Below are positions 12,021 to 24,590 of a DNA stretch of 64,000 bases, one piece after another. The notes below the pieces were generated by a model, which was given only the letters and a program-made list of their open reading frames with translations, did no database searches and had not been told where the DNA came from. Each line of letters starts with the position of its first letter. Position 1 is the stretch's first letter. The translations under genes were made by a program, and so were the position numbers. This stretch comes from Terebella lapidaria (lineage: Eukaryota > Annelida > Polychaeta > Terebellida > Terebellidae), in the NCBI GenBank assembly GCA_949152475.1, contig OX424563.1, positions 21,983,001-22,047,000 on the forward strand, read 5' to 3'.

Positions 12021-13358
12021 TGAATGGGATGTCAATACGAAAAAAGTGCATTAGATATTCATCACATTTGTCAATCAAGCTTTTATATTGTAAGAATTCA
12101 AAAATATCGAGCAAAGCTTACATTCCACAAAACAAATGTGTTATATAAGATTTTATACTTCAGCGCATGGCAAAAACGGCACCAGCGAAAGCTTCTCAGC
12201 TTCAAACAAAATATGGTATAGGGATTAGTTACGTTACTCGTCGCGGTTTATTTGTTCACTGCTATGTTCACTCCATCAGAAACAATATGCCAATACAACC
12301 GTATCGATGATGTGTGAAGTGCACACTGGTAACGCTACCAGATATGTGTAGTATGGCATGGTTGAGTGCAATTTTATGGTACAAAACCCAGCCCCCATCA
12401 ATATTATTTCTTACTTGGCAAAATCTTCGTTTTTCGTTGAGTATGTTGGTTACTTGTTTTAATGTTATTATATTTTTGAAGTTTTAAAAACGATATGTCA
12501 TTATGAATACATGTGTCCTTTTCAATGTTTGATCAATCATTCAATGCAATCCCATTAGTGTTCGTTATCCAATCCCGATAAAAAGGAGTGAAAATGTGTG
12601 TATCGTACAACCAATAGTGTGGGGGTCAAATCCTACCATCAAATCCTACCACCAATAGTGTGTTTTTGACAATGTCAAATAGAAACCTATTTGGAATAGA
12701 AGACCGAAATCTGTAAATTTTAGGGATTTTATTGGAATTTGTAAACCCTGTTTGAAATTATCTCGAAACATCTCGATTTCATGCAACAGAGGTTTATAAA
12801 ACGTCATCACATCATGACGTATCTGACAATAATGTTCTTAGTCGCCATCTTGAAGACCTGGATGAAGGGAAATATTCGCCTTTTATACTACATTGTATAT
12901 ATATGAAAACTCATATTCTTCGGTCAATTGACCTTGAATGGGAAGCTGGGTGCCATACGAACCGCGCTACATGACGGCGTCATTAGATTAAGAACGACAA
13001 ATCTGCGTACTTCAGGACAAATTGAGTAATAATCTCCATCGTCAACTGTGATATCAACTGGATGAATGTGCATCTGTTGAAGCACTCCAGCACTCCTGTT
13101 GCCTATTCAATTTAGCTGAATAATCATTGTGACGTCACAAATACAAGTGTTGCTTCTCTGTAAGCAGTATTCTTGCATAACTTATCAAAGCCATCAACAT
13201 TTACATTGTGGGATATTATCTTCTTGGAATATCCCAAACTTATGAATGATTAGAGGCATTGAAACTGGCATGGAATTTTGTTTTGCAATCGAGTGTGTTG
13301 CAATATGGCATGTTTAGTAATGTCTGTAATCGCCAGCTGGTAGCACTCTTTTTTTTGT

Positions 13359-13373
13359 GGGGGGGGGGGGGGG
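13359..13373. repeat. 15-base G run after a T run
   Basis: Fifteen uninterrupted G bases follow eight T bases (13,349-13,356). The other copies of this block lack it. It is slippage-prone and could form a G-quadruplex, but I have no evidence of a role. Confidence 0.95.
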
Positions 13374-13684
13374 TAAACATGACGTCATTGTGCTGTTTTT
13401 CTGGCGTTAACAATGTAAACATAATTTTACCACCATAAAGTACAATGCTGCCTCTGTTGAATGAGTATATGACATGCCCCATTATTATATGGCGTGCCCC
13501 ATGCAACTACGCTTTACCAGTGGAAAGTGATAATAGGTTGATATTTACATCCTTATCGTTTAGTTTTAAATATCTATATTCAAGAATCGCGTTGCTTGTT
13601 CAAACCAGGCCCAAACGAATTCTTTTCCCACGCTCGTTTGCAACTTTTCCCCACACAGAAGTGCCACTTATCAATCTTGCTTCT

Positions 13685-13700
13685 GATTTTATGCATGGTG
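13685..13700 (+). promoter_or_regulatory. GATTTCATGCATG-like core, region A copy 2
   Basis: GATTTTATGCATGGTG is identical to the copy at 3,739. It lies at the right edge of this repeat block, where the sister block has the 71-bp array. Confidence 0.25.
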
Positions 13701-13709
13701 TCATTTTGC

Positions 13710-14003
13710 GATCAAGAGAAATGAGATGAGGAAAGAAATCCGTTCACGCAGCTGAAAGGTTCTTGATCTGGTTGAATCTGGTCCACCAAAACTTTCGTAT
13801 GTGTAACGAATAATTGTGTGTTGCTAAATTCTTGTTTCTGGTGTGATCGGAGCTATTTTGGTTTGTCTAAAAAACTGGCCTATGTATGTACGTGCATATA
13901 ATGACGTGAAGGGAGTTATTGTATATAATATTAATGTAGTTTTTTGCACTCTGTATAATCTCACAATGTTTGCCTTGTCAGATAAACACCTCGGGTGATG
14001 ATT
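13710..14003. other. Stretch without gene
   Basis: It contains one diverged counterpart of the 71-bp unit (TTGAATCTGGTCCACCAAAA near 13,772) and no gene. Confidence 0.4.
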
Positions 14004-14856
14004 CGTTTTCAGCTACTCTCATCCATTATATTTTTTTTCCATTTTGCCACAGCCAACAGTACACTCCTGCCACTAATACAGCGAACCATTCACCATGCAA
14101 GCTAATCTATTCGGAAGGGACCCATTCCTTGCAATGAAAGCAACACATACCAAAAAAGAGAGATTCCATCACATTTCAGATTAGGCTGCTTTCCTGTGTT
14201 TCTGCTTTTTCACTCTGACTCATATCTAGTATAAGCCCTTCTTCTTGTGCCAGTCCTCCGTTCAGGAGTTTTGCCTCTATCACATAGTTAATCAGAATGC
14301 TGGACCTTCAGCGAACACTGAAGGGAAGTTATTTTCTGAATAGCACACTTCCTTTCATGCGAGTATTTCACCGATTTTGATATTTAGTTATTACTGGATT
14401 GGATTCTTGCATTGATTGTTCGAGTTGGATATAAACCACATTCTCTTCGAAGAACAGTGCAATACTACAGATTCCATAGGATATGTATGTGTTGAAAAGA
14501 TCGTATCACAGGTGAGTACAAGTGGAGGGTGCCTAGATGGAAAACTGTTTACATGGTACGATAAATAGTTGATAGATACCGATACGATATATGTTATATT
14601 TATCATTAACGATAGCAATAGAAAATCATGGTTTCAACTTTAATCCTATTTCTCGGGACTTAGGCTAAAATTCGAAGCACGCTGATCAAAAAATCATTGT
14701 AGTAATGAGAGCTAGTAATGTGACATCGAAAAGTGAAAGGAACGTCAAAACCAAATCGGTTATGCTGTTATTTGCCAGCGTCACTCTTATAAGCCCTTCC
14801 ATCAGTCACCAAAAATAGACTTCATCTCATCAGCAAACATTGCACGTTCCCACAAT

Positions 14857-14934
14857 ATAAACTGCACTCTGTTGTTTTCTGTTCCCCACACTCTACACAT
14901 CCAAAACCACCTGGGATTGAGATTTCATGCATGG
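14857..14934 (+). promoter_or_regulatory. TATA-like box and GATTTCATGCATG core, B-a copy I
   Basis: TATAAAC at 14,857 precedes GATTTCATGCATGG at 14,921, about 60 bp later. The arrangement recalls the region C P module, but the spacing is about twice as long. Weak promoter candidate. Confidence 0.25.
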
Positions 14935-17109
14935 TCTCCTCAGGCAATTCTCATCTCTGTGATCGACGTCCAGTAGTGATACTTGGGAAAAGTGATGAAG
15001 AACATAGTAGACATGTGTTTGGCGTTCAGTGAAGAAATTTGAGCGGTGATTATCACTCTAGGAATAACGAGCTTAAATGCAATTGCGAGTGTGAATGCTG
15101 ATGTAATTCCTACTCATTGCTTTGATGTCATTGCTACCCGTGCATATGATCAATTGTTTTGAATGGGGTATTATTTCATGCTGCACATTATTGTATTTAG
15201 GACTGTTTCATTTCTGTTTCATTTGCTGGAAGTGAGATGGTTACAATGATCCAATCTATCGCAGACACCGATATAATGTACATGGTTTGGTGTGCTCAGA
15301 TGTATTTAATGTAGCTGTCCTTCTGTTTGGCTTCAGTTTGCATGAATATTAATTTAGTGAGTGCCATTAATTCAACATACTATATTGACATCATCAGGAC
15401 TCTGTTGAACCATCTCGAATACGTGTGCATGAAATTTGCATATATACAGAAGAAAACAGACTGAATACAGAATAGATAGAAGTAGGGTTGTGAGATAAAA
15501 TATGCAAAACCGCATGTACCTTGTTTCCAAACGTTCATTTGGGTGAATGATTCCGACCAAACATACAAACATCGGTGTACCTTGAGTAAAATGAAAACAA
15601 AATCGTATGAAATATCAGAATAGTCATCAATTTCTGCTGTGGAATATAACGAAAAACCATGAAAGTGCTGCAATCCCGACCTTGTAAGATTTTCAGCATG
15701 GTCTGTAATCCGATTCTCTGTGGTCCTCGGGGTTTTAAGGCCTCAAGATGTAATCATCATCATCATCTGTGATATATGTGGTACCATTGAATTTGAACGT
15801 TTATTCGACCAAGATCGGTGGATCCAAAATGATTAAGACACTTTAAAAATATCATATATTACAATTGTTTATGATTCGATGATCTATATCTTTGTTAGGG
15901 GAGTTTTCAATTGCATTCTACAGATATTATAACTATGATGTGTAAATGTCTATTTATCCATGAACGTGAAATGATTTCTCATGTTCCTCAGTATATTTGT
16001 ACCATTCCAATATTTCCTTATAACAGCTTGATTCTGACACATATGTTTGTCCAGTGTATCCACATATTTTGTGTCACTGTTTCATTGATATTTAATACAG
16101 CCAGGATTGACAAAACACCATCGGCCAATTTTCGTTTCATTTGTAAAAGCAGTGATCTGTGTCTAACTTAGCACGTAGTAGATATCTTATCAAATCGATG
16201 TGGCAACACTTCAGACGTCTGGAATTTAACGACTTGCAATTGGTTTTATGAAGGGGGATATAAATGGATATTCTGCTTGTGCTTGTGAATGTTTATTGCA
16301 TTCAGTATTCATTCGCAAGTAGCCCCATGAATAGGAACTAAAGAACGCTGGAAAATTCTCTGCTGGATGTTCAGATGTATTTTCCAGTTGCTGTTCCGCT
16401 ACACAATAAGACTGTATTTAGGAACTATATTTCTGTATTTTATGTGGATATATCCAGTTCTTGTATCAAAACATATTGTCTACGAACTTCGTTATGTTGT
16501 TAGTACAAATGCGTGATTCGACGAATAATTTCCATGCAATTTCCGTGGCAAGTTTATGTTTCCATTTAATTTTTACACTTTGTTTTGGGAGGAGACTCCC
16601 TGTTTATAAAACAAGAACGGCCGATGACGCTTTTCCACTCAAATGTTCAGTTACAATTCTCGTATTATTAGGAATACAAAGCAATTGCACTAAATGTTCT
16701 CGCGTAGTTGATATTGTTTTTCAGTAATATTATTTCGTGTGTGCATCTTCGATACTAATAATGTACCGTAAGAAATTCAGTTTATGAAGTAGCCAAGCTA
16801 ATATTGAATTTTCCCTGACTGCAATTGGAGTGTAATTAATACAAGGATATGAAAGTTTACCATCAAAAGTGCGATTAAATAGAACTCACTCATAATAAAT
16901 AGGCTCTACATGTTGAATCTACATTTGAATAATCAGTGCGGAATTCACAGCAGCCCTTCCGTGAGCAGAGTTTATACCCTGCCTGACGTGTTTTTTAATC
17001 TGTCTCCATGGCTGTCTACTGCAGCTGCCGTATGAAATGACACCAATTGTACTAGATTCCCCGGACTATTGTCGAATAGGAAATGTCATTATCTCGAGCA
17101 TATGGCTTT

Positions 17110-18255
17110 CGCCATATATTACAATTGTTCAGGATGCGATGATATTTGTTTTGTCAGCAGAGTTTTCAACGGCATCCTAGCAAAATCATAACTTTAACTA
17201 TGGTGTGTAAATGTCTATTTACCCATAAACATGAAATGATTTCTCATGTTCCTCATTTTATTTGTATCATTCGAACATTTCCTTATAACAGCTTGATTCT
17301 GACAAATATGTTCGTCAAGTGTATCCACATATTTTGTGTCCCTGTTACATTGATACTTAATAGAGCCAGGATTGACAGAACTCCATCGGGCAATTTTCAT
17401 TTCATTTGCAAAAGCAGTGATCTCTGTCTAACTCAGCACGTAGTATATCTTATCAAATCGATATGGCAATACTTCAGACTTCTGGAAATTACGGACTTGC
17501 AATTGGTTATATGAAGGGGGATATAAATGGATATTCTGCTTGTGCTTGTGAATGTTTATTGCATTCACCCAGGATTATTAATTTCCAAGTAGCCCCATGA
17601 ATAGGAGCTAAAAATCGCTGGAAAATTCTCTGCTGGATGTTGAGATGTATTTTCCATTTGCTGCTCCGCTACACATAAGACTGTATTTGGGAACTATATT
17701 TCTGTATTTTTATGCAGATATATCCAGTTTCTGTATCGAAACATATGGTCTTCGATCAGTATGGTCAGTACGAATTCGTGATTCGACCAATAGTTACTTC
17801 ATACCAGTGATCGAAGACCGAAGGTCAATATTCAAATTTGAAAGACATTCCATGGTGCAATTTCCGTTGCAGCTTTATGTTTCCACTTATTTTTTAAACT
17901 TTGTTTTGGGCGGACACTTCCTGTTCATCAAACAAGAACGGCCGATGATGCTTTTCCACTGAAATACACTCAAATTTAGGTACAATTCTCGTATTCAAGT
18001 AATACAATGATATGAAAGTGAACCATCAGAAGTGCAATATATCAGGATTCATCACACTGAATGGGCTCTACAAGCTGAGTCAGGGCGTCATTCACAGCGT
18101 TTATACCCTGCCTGACGTGTTTTCTAATCTGTCTCCATGGCTGTCTACTGCAGCTGCCGTATCAAATGACACCAATTGTACTAGATTCCCCAGACTATTG
18201 TCGAATAGGAAATGTCATCATCTCGAGCAGTGGCTTTCTCAAATCTTACTCTGAA
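17110..18255. repeat. Blocks c-d, second copy in unit I; near-identical to unit II
   Basis: This stretch and 23,455-24,590 look about 97% alike, far closer than other parts of units I and II. That suggests a later copy event or gene conversion. Both carry the same short hairpin and the same 90-105 codon frames, which other c-d copies do not keep. Confidence 0.7.
17747..17826. repeat. Inverted repeat with GACCGAAGGTC, unit I
   Basis: GGTCTTCGATCA (17,747-17,758) pairs with TGATCGAAGACC (17,808-17,819). It is followed at once by the mini-palindrome GACCGAAGGTC (17,816-17,826), which also forms the tip of the long hairpin at 22,562-22,700. Confidence 0.8.
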
Positions 18256-18823
18256 GAGTCTTTTTATATATGCGAGTAGAGTATTGCTTGATAAGTATCG
18301 CTTCTTAATGACTTGATTCATTAAAAGGATCGCAACATTATGTTATTCGCCCTACCGCAATATGACCATACATGAATGAATATTCAAGTAATATGAAACA
18401 CAGACTTATTTGCATTCCATTGCATTGTGCAAAAAGATTCCTCCCTTCCCACAGAATAATGTATCATGTAATGTAATGGGTGACGTCATTGTCCCATGGA
18501 TGTGATAAGCTTGTTCTGTTTGTTGTTCTATGTTCGATAAGGATTGAAAATATGCGAGACGGACTAAACTGTGTGTTCAGTAGACGAGCAGTATTATAGA
18601 GCTGTACAAGCTGCATGAGCCAAAGCGGCGATCTACAGTTTACGTCCCTTTGTTCTTGTGGCAAATGTTCTTTTCGAGCTTATCATGTAGTCAATTCTAT
18701 CCCCTGCAACTTGGCTCCCTCCCCGATATCGATTCAATTCTGCTGAAGAGAATTGCACGTTCTCATGTCAGGAAATCAATGGAGAGGATTCCTCTGTTGC
18801 TTGGATCACATCAGATGTAGATA

Positions 18824-18839
18824 GATTTCATTCATGACC
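18824..18839 (+). promoter_or_regulatory. GATTTCATTCATGACC core, B-e copy I
   Basis: Exact copy of the block e core, also at 25,157 and 31,067. No TATA-like box sits close upstream, so a promoter role is not supported for this version. Confidence 0.2.
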
Positions 18840-20456
18840 TCTTTTGCCCTGTGTCTGCTGACAGTGAGATACGAAAAAAACACATAATGGTGTGGACGTT
18901 TGCTTGCCTTAAACTCAACTGCGTGGATGATGACTTCATTTTTATCATTTCCAAAATATATCCACGATAACGAAGCTTCCCTCGTTATAATGCATTGACT
19001 GATGACGATTATTTGCATCGTCAAGGAATGAATGTTATGCCAGACAAAGGTTCCGACTTCAGAACGTTTCAGAGAGGTACGGTTCTCTATAATCACGCTG
19101 GTTGTAGAAAATATGGCAGTCTGAAACTGAAACGGTATGCATCCGTGGGGACGTTCATTGTTATAGTGCTTAAGAATTCATTAACATCTTTTGATTGATT
19201 CATAGAGTTGGTCAAGAATCACTCTTGCTGTTGGCCTTGGTAGAAGCACTGGAAACCTGTCAGGTCACAATAATCCTTCCCATAGAATGAACAAGGGCCA
19301 TGACATAGAATGTTGACCTGCACGATTTACAAGATCCAGCAATGCAACATCACCAGAAATTCTCTATATTATGTGCTGAATATATCTGGCCATGGTTCAT
19401 GTATTTCACCTCCTAATGGCCATTTTTGGGGGTTCATGAGTTTCACTGTAATTTTCGTTTTCTCTCACTTCGTATGCCTGATATGACTTTCTGTCCCCGG
19501 ACTATGAGATTGGATAACGGACCCTGTTTTGTTTGCTCGGGATACTTAATACTGGGTATTGATTCCACGTCTGTCTCTACTCTAATATTTTGTAATTACC
19601 TTTCACGATGGATATACAAATGTACACCTTCGAGGCTGACATCCTAATAATCACAATGTTCAGCATCCATGTTCAGCATAATCTATGTTACATATTCCAT
19701 CAACGATTCTAGCCACGCTTAACCTTGAATGAACACGTTTTCCAATTTGTCTCCAGTGGATGTTTACTGTAAATGTCGCTTCAACAGACACCTATCCTCC
19801 AAAATCCCTCGAACCATAACCTACTGGGAATTGTCCCAACGTTTTTCGACAATAACAACCGAATCCGTAGTCCTAACGCCCATATTTCCACCAATAGTAT
19901 TGTATTGCTATATTTTCTAATCGAGACTGCTCCCATACAAAATCGGTAGCATGTAGCTTTCATGTGAGTATATCAGTGCTGGCTATTTCATGTGACAAAA
20001 ACACTTGATCATACTCAGATATAGAATGGTGCGATTGCATTGACCTTATAAATGCAGGTTCTTCAAGTCATTGATGAACCAAAAATGAATTAGCTCCGAA
20101 TTGGATTTTTGGCCACGAGGTGGTTATATGATGGAAGGTCTTCATCATCCAGAATGCCGATATCTGAACATTTTCGGTGATGCTATGATACTTTTGAAAT
20201 AGGATCCTTACAGTTACCTGTACACACATACATTCAGACCGTTGCTCTCCACAAATGTGAAAGGAATGATCAAAACCAAATTGGTTTCGCTATTATTTGC
20301 AAGCATCACTTTTATAAGCCCTTTCATCAGTCACCAAAATTAGACTTCATCTCATCATCAAACATTGCACGTTCCCACAATATAAACTGCACTCTGTTGT
20401 TCTCTGTTTCCCACACATCTAACACACTCTACACATCTAAAACCACCTGGGATTGA

Positions 20457-20470
20457 GATTTCTTGCATGG
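20457..20470 (+). promoter_or_regulatory. GATTTCTTGCATGG core, B-a copy II
   Basis: Diverged version of the shared core, one base different from the copy at 14,921. It lies downstream of an ATATAAAC box near 20,380. Confidence 0.2.
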
Positions 20471-22026
20471 TCTCCTCATGCAATTCTCATCTCTGTGATC
20501 GACGTCCAGTAGTGATACTTGGAAAAAGTGATGGAGAACATGGTAGAAGTGTGTTTGGCGTTCAGTGAAGAATTTTGAGCAGTGATTATCACTCTGGGAA
20601 TAACGAGCTTAAATGCAATTGCGAGTGTGAATGCTGCTGTCATTCCTACTCATTGCTGCAATGGCATTGCTACCCGTGCATATGATAAATTGTTTTGAAT
20701 GGGGTATTATTTCATGCTGCACATTATTGTATTTCGGACTGTTTCATTTCTGTTTCATTTGCTGGAAGTGAGATGGTTACAATGATCCAATCTATCCCAG
20801 ACACCGATGCAATATACATGGATTTGTTAGACAATCCGATATGCTCAGGTGTATTTAGTGAGGTTGTCCTTTTGCCTGGCTTCAATTGGCATGAATAATA
20901 ATTTAGCGAGTGCCATTAATTCAACGTGCTATACTGACATCATCGGGACTCTGTTGAACCATCTCAAATATGTATGCATGAAATTTCCATATACAGAATG
21001 CAGAATGACTTTATACAGAATAGATAGAAGGTCCTGAGACAGAATATGCAGAACGGCATTACCTTGTTTCCAAAAATTCATGTGGGTGGATGATTCCGAC
21101 CACCCATACAAACTTCGGTGTACTTTAAAGCGCGTTCTTGATTAGAAATATGGATATCAAAGCGATGTGATATTTGAGTAGAATGAAAACAAAATCGAAT
21201 TAATTTCTGCTCTGGAATATAACGAAGAACCATGAAATAAATCTGCAACCTCGACCTTGTAAGATTTTTCAGCATGGTCTGCAATCCGATTTTTTGTGTT
21301 CGTTGGGTTTTTTCTATTGCTTCCGGATATAATCAGCATCATCCGTGATTTATCTGGTGTCATTGAATTCGAACGATTATTCCACCGTGATCAGTGGATC
21401 CAAATGATTATGACATTTTAAAAAAGCCATATATTACAATTGTTCATGATTCGATGATCTATGTATCTGTCAGCAGAATTTTAAGTTGCATCGCACTGAT
21501 ATCATACATGTAGCTATATCGTAACTGTTTGTTTACCCATAAGTATGAAATGATTTCTCGTGTTTTCAGTTTGTTTGTATCATTTGGGTATTTCATTATG
21601 ACAGCTTGATTCTGACAAATGTGATTTTCAAGTAGGCCTATATGTTTTGTATTTCAGTTGCATAAGGATTGACAAAACAATATCGGCGAATATTCAGTTC
21701 ATTTGTGAAAGTAAATCTGTGTCCAACTCAGCATGTACTAGATCTTATCTGATCAATTCGTTATGGCAACTCTTGACTTCTGGAAATTACCGACTTGCAT
21801 TCGGATAGCTGAAGGGAGATATAAATGGATATTCTGATTTACTGCATACACCCGCGATTATTATTTCCATGTCGCCCATGAATAGGAAGTCAAAAACGCC
21901 TGAAAAGGCTCTGCTGGATGTTCAGATGTATTTTCAAGTTGCTGTTTCGCTACAAATAGGACTGTATTTGGAACTATATTTCTGTAGTTTTATGTAGATA
22001 TACCCTGTATCAAAACATATGGTCTA

Positions 22027-22085
22027 CGATCATCGTTCTGTACGAATGGTCAGTACGATCATCATTCTGTACGAATGGTACGGTA
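22027..22085. repeat. 29/30-bp tandem duplication
   Basis: CGATCATCGTTCTGTACGAA at 22,027 repeats as CGATCATCATTCTGTACGAA at 22,056. It lies where sister copies have a single CGAACATCG or the 17,747 hairpin, so this spot is prone to rearrange. Confidence 0.8.
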
Positions 22086-22561
22086 CGAATTCCTGATCCA
22101 ACGAATAATTTCCGTGGCAAGTTTATGTTTCCGTTTAATTTTCACACTTTGTTTTGGGCGGAGACTCTCTGTTTATAAAACAAGAACGGCCGATGACGCT
22201 TCTCCACTCAAACGCACTCGAATGTTCAGTTACAATACTCGTATTTTTAGGAATACCAAGCAATTGCACTATATTCCGTTGTTAAATTAACTCGACATTC
22301 GTAAATGTCGCAATGTTCTTACATAGTTGGTATTGTTTTTCAGCAATATCATTTTGTGTGTGGGGTAATAATCATGAAGAATTTTTTTTATTTGGTAAAC
22401 CACGTGGCCCTCAAGAGTTTGCGGCACTCGAGCTTGCACTTTGGGCATCTTCGATACTAATAATTTACCGTAAGTAATTCAGTTTATGAAGTAGTCAAGC
22501 TAATATTGATGTTCCCTAACTGAAATTGGAGTGTAAGTAATACAATGACAAAACTAGGTGA

Positions 22562-22700
22562 GTGTGTTTTCCAGCACACGGGAAAGATCGAGTTTGAACT
22601 GGCGGAAGAATACAAGAGAGCACGAGACCGAAGGTCGAGTGCTTTCTGATGTTCTTCCGCCAGTTCAAACGAGATCTTTCCCGTGTGCTGGAAAACACAC
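22562..22700. repeat. 139-nt long hairpin with internal CGAG/CGAG loops
   Basis: Arms 22,562-22,610 and 22,652-22,700 match at 47 of 49 positions. The only mismatches come from CGAG being present on both arms in the same sense. The spacer folds too: GAGAGCACGAGACC pairs with GGTCGAGTGCTTTC, again with CGAG against CGAG, closing on GACC-GAA-GGTC. CGAG opposite CGAG gives tandem G-A pairs, and C-GAA-G is a known very stable small loop; both structural statements are established knowledge applied here by inference. Confidence 0.9.
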
Positions 22701-22714
22701 GAAACAGGTTTTGT

Positions 22715-23191
22715 TTTTATCACATGCTATGAATTTATGATTCTGAAATATTTGGAAACCCAAACCATGTACATTAGAGTGAAATTGTACCAAAGATTGC
22801 AAGAACTTCTTACAATCCTTGATTGTACTCAAGGACCCTTGTACTGAGCAGATCGAAGACCCGTAAACATGTGCGTTGCTAGGAAACAGTATAAACAATG
22901 CAGATTATCTGGTCGTCAAATACTTTGTATTATGACGTCACGGTGGTTGTACGTTTTCAGCATGGTTATATGTTGCTAAGGTTGAATCGCGTGATGTTTC
23001 ATTGTCACGTCATAGAACACTCGTGATTTCATTGTTCTTTCAAATCATGTGAATATGTGAAATGTGAAGCAAAATGTGAAGAAAAAAATAGTGCAAACAT
23101 GATGTTTCCGGCAAAGGTTATCACACTGTCGGAAATCACTGTGTGTTCCTACTGTTTGTAGTTTCAGATAAATTCATAGCATGTGATAAAA
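22715..23191. mobile_element. 477-bp segment with perfect 24-bp inverted ends
   Basis: The left end (22,715-22,738) starts TTTTATCACATGCTATGAAT. The right end (23,168-23,191) is its exact reverse complement over all 24 bases. The interior is non-coding and holds TGACGTCA at 22,933. Such a layout fits a MITE or a fragment of a TIR transposon; the family was not recognised and no clean target-site duplication was seen. Confidence 0.7.
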
Positions 23192-23454
23192 GGAAATAAA
23201 AGTTAACCATCAAAAGTGCGATATATTAGGACTCACTCACAATAAATAGGCTCTACATGTTGAATACACATTTCAATAATCAGTGCGGAATTCACAGCAG
23301 CCCTTCCGTGAGCAGAGTTTATACCCTGCATGACGTGTTTTCTAATCTGTCTCCATGGCTGTCTACTGCAGCTGCCGTATCAAATGACACCAGTTGTACT
23401 AGATTTCCCGGACTATTTTCAAACAGGAAATGTCATTATCTCGAACATATGGCT

Positions 23455-24590
23455 TTCGCCATATATTACAATTGTTCAGGATGCGATGATTTTTTTTTTG
23501 TCAGCAGAGTTTTCAATGGCATCCTAGCAAAATCATAACTTTAACTATGGTGTGTAAATGTCTATTTACCCATAAACATGAAATGATTTCTCATGTTCCT
23601 CATTTTATTTGTATCTTTCGAACATTCCCTTACAACAGCTTGATTCTGACAAATATGTTCGCCTAGTGTATCCACATAATTATTTTGTGTCCCTGTTACA
23701 TTGATACTTAATACAGCCAGGATTGACAGAACTCCATCGGGCAATTTTCATTTCATTTGTAAAGCAGTGATCTGTGTCTAACTCAGCACGTAGTATATCT
23801 TATCAAATCGATATGGCAATACTTCAGACTTCTGGAATTTACCGACTTGCAATTGGTTATATGAAGGGGGATATAAATGGATATTCTGCTTGTGAATGTT
23901 TATTGCATTCACCCAGGATTATTAATTTCCAAGTAGCCCCATGAATAAGAGCTAAAAATCGCTGGAAAATTCTCTGCTGGATGTTGAGATGTATTTTCCA
24001 TTTGCTGCTCCACTACAGATAAGACTGTATTTGGGAACTATATTTCTGTATTTTTATGCAGATATATCCAGTTTCTGTATTGAAACATATGGTCTTCGAT
24101 CAGCATGGTCAGTACGAATTCGTGATTCGAACAATAGTTACTTCATACCAGTGATCGAAGACCGAAGGTCAATATTCGAATTTGAAACACATTCCATGGT
24201 GCAATTTCCGTTGCAGCTTTATGTTTCCACTTATTTTTTAAACTTTGTTTTGGGCGAACACTTCCTGTTCATCAAACAAGAACGGCCGATGATGCTTTTC
24301 CACTGAAATACACTCAAATTTAGTTACAATTTTCGTATTCAAGTAATACAAGGATATGAAAGTGAACCATCAGAATGGGTTCATCACGCTGAATGGGCTC
24401 TACAAGCTGAGTCAGTGCGTCATTCACAGCGTTTATACCCTGCCTGACGTGTTTTCTAATCTGTCTCCATGGCTGTCTACTGCAGCTGCCGTATCAAATG
24501 ACACCAATCGTACTAGATTTCCCAGACTATTGTGGAATAGGAAATGTCATCATCTCGAGCAGTGGCTTTTTCAAATCTTAATCTGAAGAG
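23455..24590. repeat. Blocks c-d, second copy in unit II
   Basis: Near-identical partner of 17,110-18,255. The single differences seen in block d include changes that would alter amino acids (for example TCG to TGG), consistent with non-coding drift. Confidence 0.7.
24091..24170. repeat. Inverted repeat with GACCGAAGGTC, unit II
   Basis: GGTCTTCGATCA (24,091-24,102) and TGATCGAAGACC (24,152-24,163), then GACCGAAGGTC (24,160-24,170). It is the same structure as at 17,747-17,826 and was carried along with the duplicated c-d block. Confidence 0.8.

Larger units (their letters stand above)
12180..13710. repeat. Region A second repeat, copy 3
   Basis: The most complete copy, covering both the 11,150-12,020 type and the 3,040-3,760 type. 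Landmarks are TTGACCTTGAATGGGAAG near 12,929, ATCTTCTTGGAATATCCCAA near 13,209 and AAACCAGGCCCAAACGAATT near 13,603. Confidence 0.7.
14004..20230. repeat. Region B segmental unit I
   Basis: First of three tandem copies. Internal order: block a (14,010-15,000, with CACAGCCAACAGTACAC), block b (15,000-15,900), block c (15,900-16,800 and again 17,190-17,990), block d (16,890-17,110 and again 18,040-18,250), block e (18,250-20,220). Unit III matches from the very start; unit II starts about 770 bp further in. Frames here are short and interrupted: block d has a TGA near 17,035 where other copies read on, and block e has a TAG near 18,595. Confidence 0.8.
22546..23203. mobile_element. Composite insertion private to unit II
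   Basis: Sister copies read straight through: AATACAAGGATATGAAAGTT near 16,840, AATACAATGATATGAAAGTG near 18,004 and the same join near 24,346 and 30,205. Here the first half (AATACAATGA) ends near 22,547 and AAAAGTTAACCATC resumes near 23,199. In between lie a long hairpin (22,562-22,700) and a segment with perfect 24-bp inverted ends (22,715-23,191). It codes for nothing recognisable and is read as a non-autonomous DNA element, or two nested elements. Confidence 0.7.
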
